From assembly GCF_003688595.1 (NCBI RefSeq), contig NZ_RCWT01000010.1, positions 434,001 to 498,000 on the forward strand: 64,000 bases of DNA, written 5' to 3'. A model generated the notes under the pieces. It did no database searches and was not told the origin of the DNA. It saw only the letters and a list, made by a program, of their open reading frames with translations. Of the stretch, positions 62,184 to 64,000 are shown piece after piece. Each line of letters starts with the position of its first letter. The first letter of the stretch is position 1. The translations under genes were made by a program, and so were the position numbers. Source of the stretch: Sphingomonas sp. PP-F2F-G114-C0414 (GTDB lineage Bacteria; Pseudomonadota; Alphaproteobacteria; Sphingomonadales; Sphingomonadaceae).

Positions 62184-62386
62184 CCGACGACCGCGCAGCC
62201 CAGTTCGCGCTGTACGCAGTCATGCTGATCCTGCCGCTGTCGGCCTTGGTCGCGCGCCGATTGCCTTTGAAGCCGGTGCTGAAGATGGCGCTGGCCTGGG
62301 TCGTGATCTTCGCGATTGGCCTGCTGATCGCGACCCAACGGGATCGGCTGTCTGGCTTGAAATCCATGTTTCCGATCAGCAGGTGA
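62180..62386 (+). CDS. small membrane protein, possible N-terminal part of a split aspartic protease
   Basis: This 68-residue protein has two membrane segments (FALYAVMLILPLSALVA and LKMALAWVVIFAIGLLIA) separated by RRLPLKP. The pattern matches the N-terminal membrane anchor usually fused to TIGR02281-type aspartic proteases in sphingomonads, as I recall. Here the frame stops with TGA at 62384-62386 while the next gene starts in another frame at an overlapping GTG. It may be a real two-gene arrangement or the result of an ancestral frameshift. Confidence 0.75.
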   Translation: MTDDRAAQFALYAVMLILPLSALVARRLPLKPVLKMALAWVVIFAIGLLIATQRDRLSGLKSMFPISR

Positions 62387-62766
62387 GCGGAACCGAAACC
62401 CGGATTCACATGGCGGACGACGGGCATTTCTGGGCGGATGTCGATATCGACGGTATCCGCCGCCGGATGCTGATCGATAGCGGCGCGACGACGACTGCCT
62501 TGTCGTCCGCTACGGCCAAGGCCGTCGGCCTGGATAGCGAGGAAAGCCCGTTTCCAGCGATCATCGAGACTGCCAACGGTAAGGTATCGGCGCGCACCGC
62601 GACCGCCAAAAGCGTGACGATCGGCACTGTCACCGCAACCAACCTCGGCATCGTCACGTCGCCGGCGTTCGGCGAGACCGACGTGATCGGCATGAACTTC
62701 CTGTCCAGGCTGGGATCGTGGCGGGTCGAGAATGCCACGCTCGTTCTTACGCCAATGAACCAGTAG
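62383..62766 (+). CDS. retropepsin-like aspartic protease, TIGR02281-type
   Basis: This 127-residue domain carries the retropepsin signature MLIDSGATTTALS with D32, and the end VIGMNFLSRLGSWRVENATLVL. It matches clan AA aspartic proteases of the TIGR02281 group, which dimerise to form one active site. The GTG start overlaps the upstream stop (GTGA). On its own it has no membrane anchor, which the overlapping gene would supply if the two are halves of one protein. Confidence 0.85.
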   Translation: MSGTETRIHMADDGHFWADVDIDGIRRRMLIDSGATTTALSSATAKAVGLDSEESPFPAIIETANGKVSARTATAKSVTIGTVTATNLGIVTSPAFGETDVIGMNFLSRLGSWRVENATLVLTPMNQ

Positions 62767-62834
62767 ATTTTACATAATGTATATTATCGATCCAACGTTT
62801 GCGATCGATCATATGCTGACAATGGGAGTCCCTG

Positions 62835-63569
62835 ATGATCGAACGGCTCGTTTCTATCATGGCGCGACTGCGTCATCCGGTCGAAGGTTGCGAATGGGAT
62901 CGCGTTCAGACGTGGTCGACCATCGCGCCTTACACGATCGAGGAAGCCTATGAGGTCGCGGACGCGATCGCGCGCGATGACCCGGCGGACCTCAAAGACG
63001 AACTCGGCGACCTCTTGCTCCAGGTGGTGTTCCACAGCCGTATCGCCGAGGAGTCCGGCGCGTTTACCTTGGCCGATGTCGTCGCCGCTATCGGCGACAA
63101 GATGGAGCGTCGTCACCCTCACATATTCGGCGACGCAACCTCCTCGCCAGGTTGGGAAACGATCAAGGCCGCCGAGCGCGCGGAGAAGTCCGATCACAGC
63201 GCTCTCGCCGGCGTCGCGATCGGCCTGCCCGCCCTGGCTCGCGCCGAAAAATTGCAGAAGCGTGCCGCTCGTGTCGGGTTTGACTGGCCGGATGCGGCTG
63301 GGCCTCTTGCCAAGGTTGTCGAGGAAATAGAAGAGGTTCGCGAGGCCGGCTCAGACACGGTAGAAGAGGAAGTCGGCGACCTGCTGTTTGCCGTGACCAA
63401 CTGGGCACGGCATCTCGGTGTCGATCCCGAAGCTGCGCTCAGGGCCGGCAACGCCAAGTTCGAAGCACGTTTCCGGGCAATAGAGGTCGATGGCGGCGAC
63501 GCGTTCGCCGCCATGACACTCGATCAGAAGGAAACGCTATGGCAGGCGGTCAAGCATCGCGGCGGCTGA
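62835..63569 (+). CDS. mazG: nucleoside triphosphate pyrophosphohydrolase
   Basis: MazG hydrolyses canonical and damaged NTPs to NMP and pyrophosphate. The 244-residue protein has two MazG domains: the first with EGCEWDRVQTWSTIAPYTIEEAYEVADAI and LKDELGDLLLQVVFHSRIAEE, the second with VEEEVGDLLFAVTNWARHLGVDPE. Both hold the EExxE/ExxD metal motifs. A 68-base AT-rich gap upstream probably holds its promoter. Its end overlaps hflX by 20 bases on the other strand. Confidence 0.96.
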   Translation: MIERLVSIMARLRHPVEGCEWDRVQTWSTIAPYTIEEAYEVADAIARDDPADLKDELGDLLLQVVFHSRIAEESGAFTLADVVAAIGDKMERRHPHIFGDATSSPGWETIKAAERAEKSDHSALAGVAIGLPALARAEKLQKRAARVGFDWPDAAGPLAKVVEEIEEVREAGSDTVEEEVGDLLFAVTNWARHLGVDPEAALRAGNAKFEARFRAIEVDGGDAFAAMTLDQKETLWQAVKHRGG

Positions 63570-64000
63570 ACCGGTCGTAGTCGGTCTCCGACAGCCGGAC
63601 ATCGTAGGTCGTATCGAGCTCGTCGCTGACGCTGCCCAGCACTTCGCCGTGCGCATGGAGCCACGCCGCCCCCGCTCCGTCGCTAGCCTCGATCGTGATG
63701 CTGTAGCGTCGGTGGGCGCCGGTGAGCTTCGCCGCCACCTGCTCGATGAGATGCTGGACCCCTTCCCCGCTCAGCGCGGAGATCGCCACGACGTCGTCAC
63801 GATGCGCTGCCTGCCCGGCGATCTCGTCGTGCGTATCGGCATCGAGAAGATCGAGCTTGTTCCATACTTCGAAGCGCGGCGTGTTTTCATCGACGCCGAT
63901 CTCCGCGAGCACGGTCTCGACGTCGGTGCGCTGCGCCTCGGTGTCCGGATGCGCAATATCGCGAATGTGCACGAGCAGGTCCGCAGACACCACCTCTTCC
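63550..64000 (-). CDS. hflX: GTPase HflX, C-terminal part (runs off the window)
   Basis: The frame is open from the right window edge to the stop at 63550, giving about 150 residues. They match HflX, the ribosome-associated GTPase, after the G3 region: EEVVSADLLVHIRDIAHPDTEAQ, VWNKLDLLD with the NKxD guanine-binding motif, and ISALSGEGVQHLIEQ. A C-terminal domain follows. The GTPase P-loop lies outside the window. Confidence 0.93.
   Translation of the reverse strand, partial: EEVVSADLLVHIRDIAHPDTEAQRTDVETVLAEIGVDENTPRFEVWNKLDLLDADTHDEIAGQAAHRDDVVAISALSGEGVQHLIEQVAAKLTGAHRRYSITIEASDGAGAAWLHAHGEVLGSVSDELDTTYDVRLSETDYDRFSRRDA

Overview
The window is about 64 kb of GC-rich chromosome from an alphaproteobacterium, most likely a Sphingomonas-like member of the Sphingomonadales. 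I infer this from three TonB-dependent receptors, frequent 4-bp stop/start overlaps (ATGA/GTGA), overall gene content and protein style, and palindromic intergenic repeats of a sphingomonad type. No replicon-level mobile element, insertion sequence, prophage or CRISPR array was seen. Most of the window is core chromosome with a few accessory cassettes.

Layout. 1-9.6 kb holds surface nutrient uptake: a truncated TonB receptor divergent from a PhoD alkaline phosphatase with two opposed Pho-box-like sites between them, an M3 peptidase, a GST, a hydroxamate-type siderophore receptor with a Fur-like site, and astB. 9.8-12.4 kb holds a tRNA-Pro and then the most unusual feature: a tightly coupled three-gene cassette made of a 94-residue peptide with two AWTISYST-type repeats, an M29-aminopeptidase-fold protein and a class I SAM methyltransferase. 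It looks like a small RiPP-type (ribosomally made, modified peptide) locus of no class I recognise. 12.4-17.4 kb has lepA, a RelB/ParE-like toxin-antitoxin pair whose toxin appears to start at CTG, and a third TonB receptor. 17.6-28.2 kb has a trimodular GH18-like/deacetylase/GT2 membrane protein, modABC, a GH3 beta-glucosidase, htpG and a cyclophilin.

30.0-37.9 kb is a late-stage cobalamin region: cobO; then a cobalamin riboswitch leading DUF1636-cobT-cobC-cobS on the plus strand; a convergent minus-strand operon cobD-cbiB-cobQ whose end overlaps cobS; and a divergent cobU. No corrin-ring genes are present, so it fits salvage or late assembly. 38.0-45.3 kb has a Crp/Fnr regulator behind an AT-rich stretch, astA translationally coupled to an M20 hydrolase, a DUF481 outer-membrane protein, rppH, a deacetylase-like hydrolase and photolyase. 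45.5-53.5 kb has a cyclopropane-fatty-acid-synthase-like enzyme, an SDR, purF and hisI (divergent), a MerR regulator with an acyl-CoA dehydrogenase, and several small proteins. 53.5-64 kb has a double-retropepsin/TPR secreted protein, a second tRNA-Pro, cell-wall enzymes (MltB-like, DacC-like), the holB-metG-tatD-MBL block, a split TIGR02281-like aspartic protease, mazG and the end of hflX.

Five intergenic inverted-repeat elements built from paired hairpins lie directly after genes and form at least three sequence families. Functional calls come from motif recognition only, without database searches.
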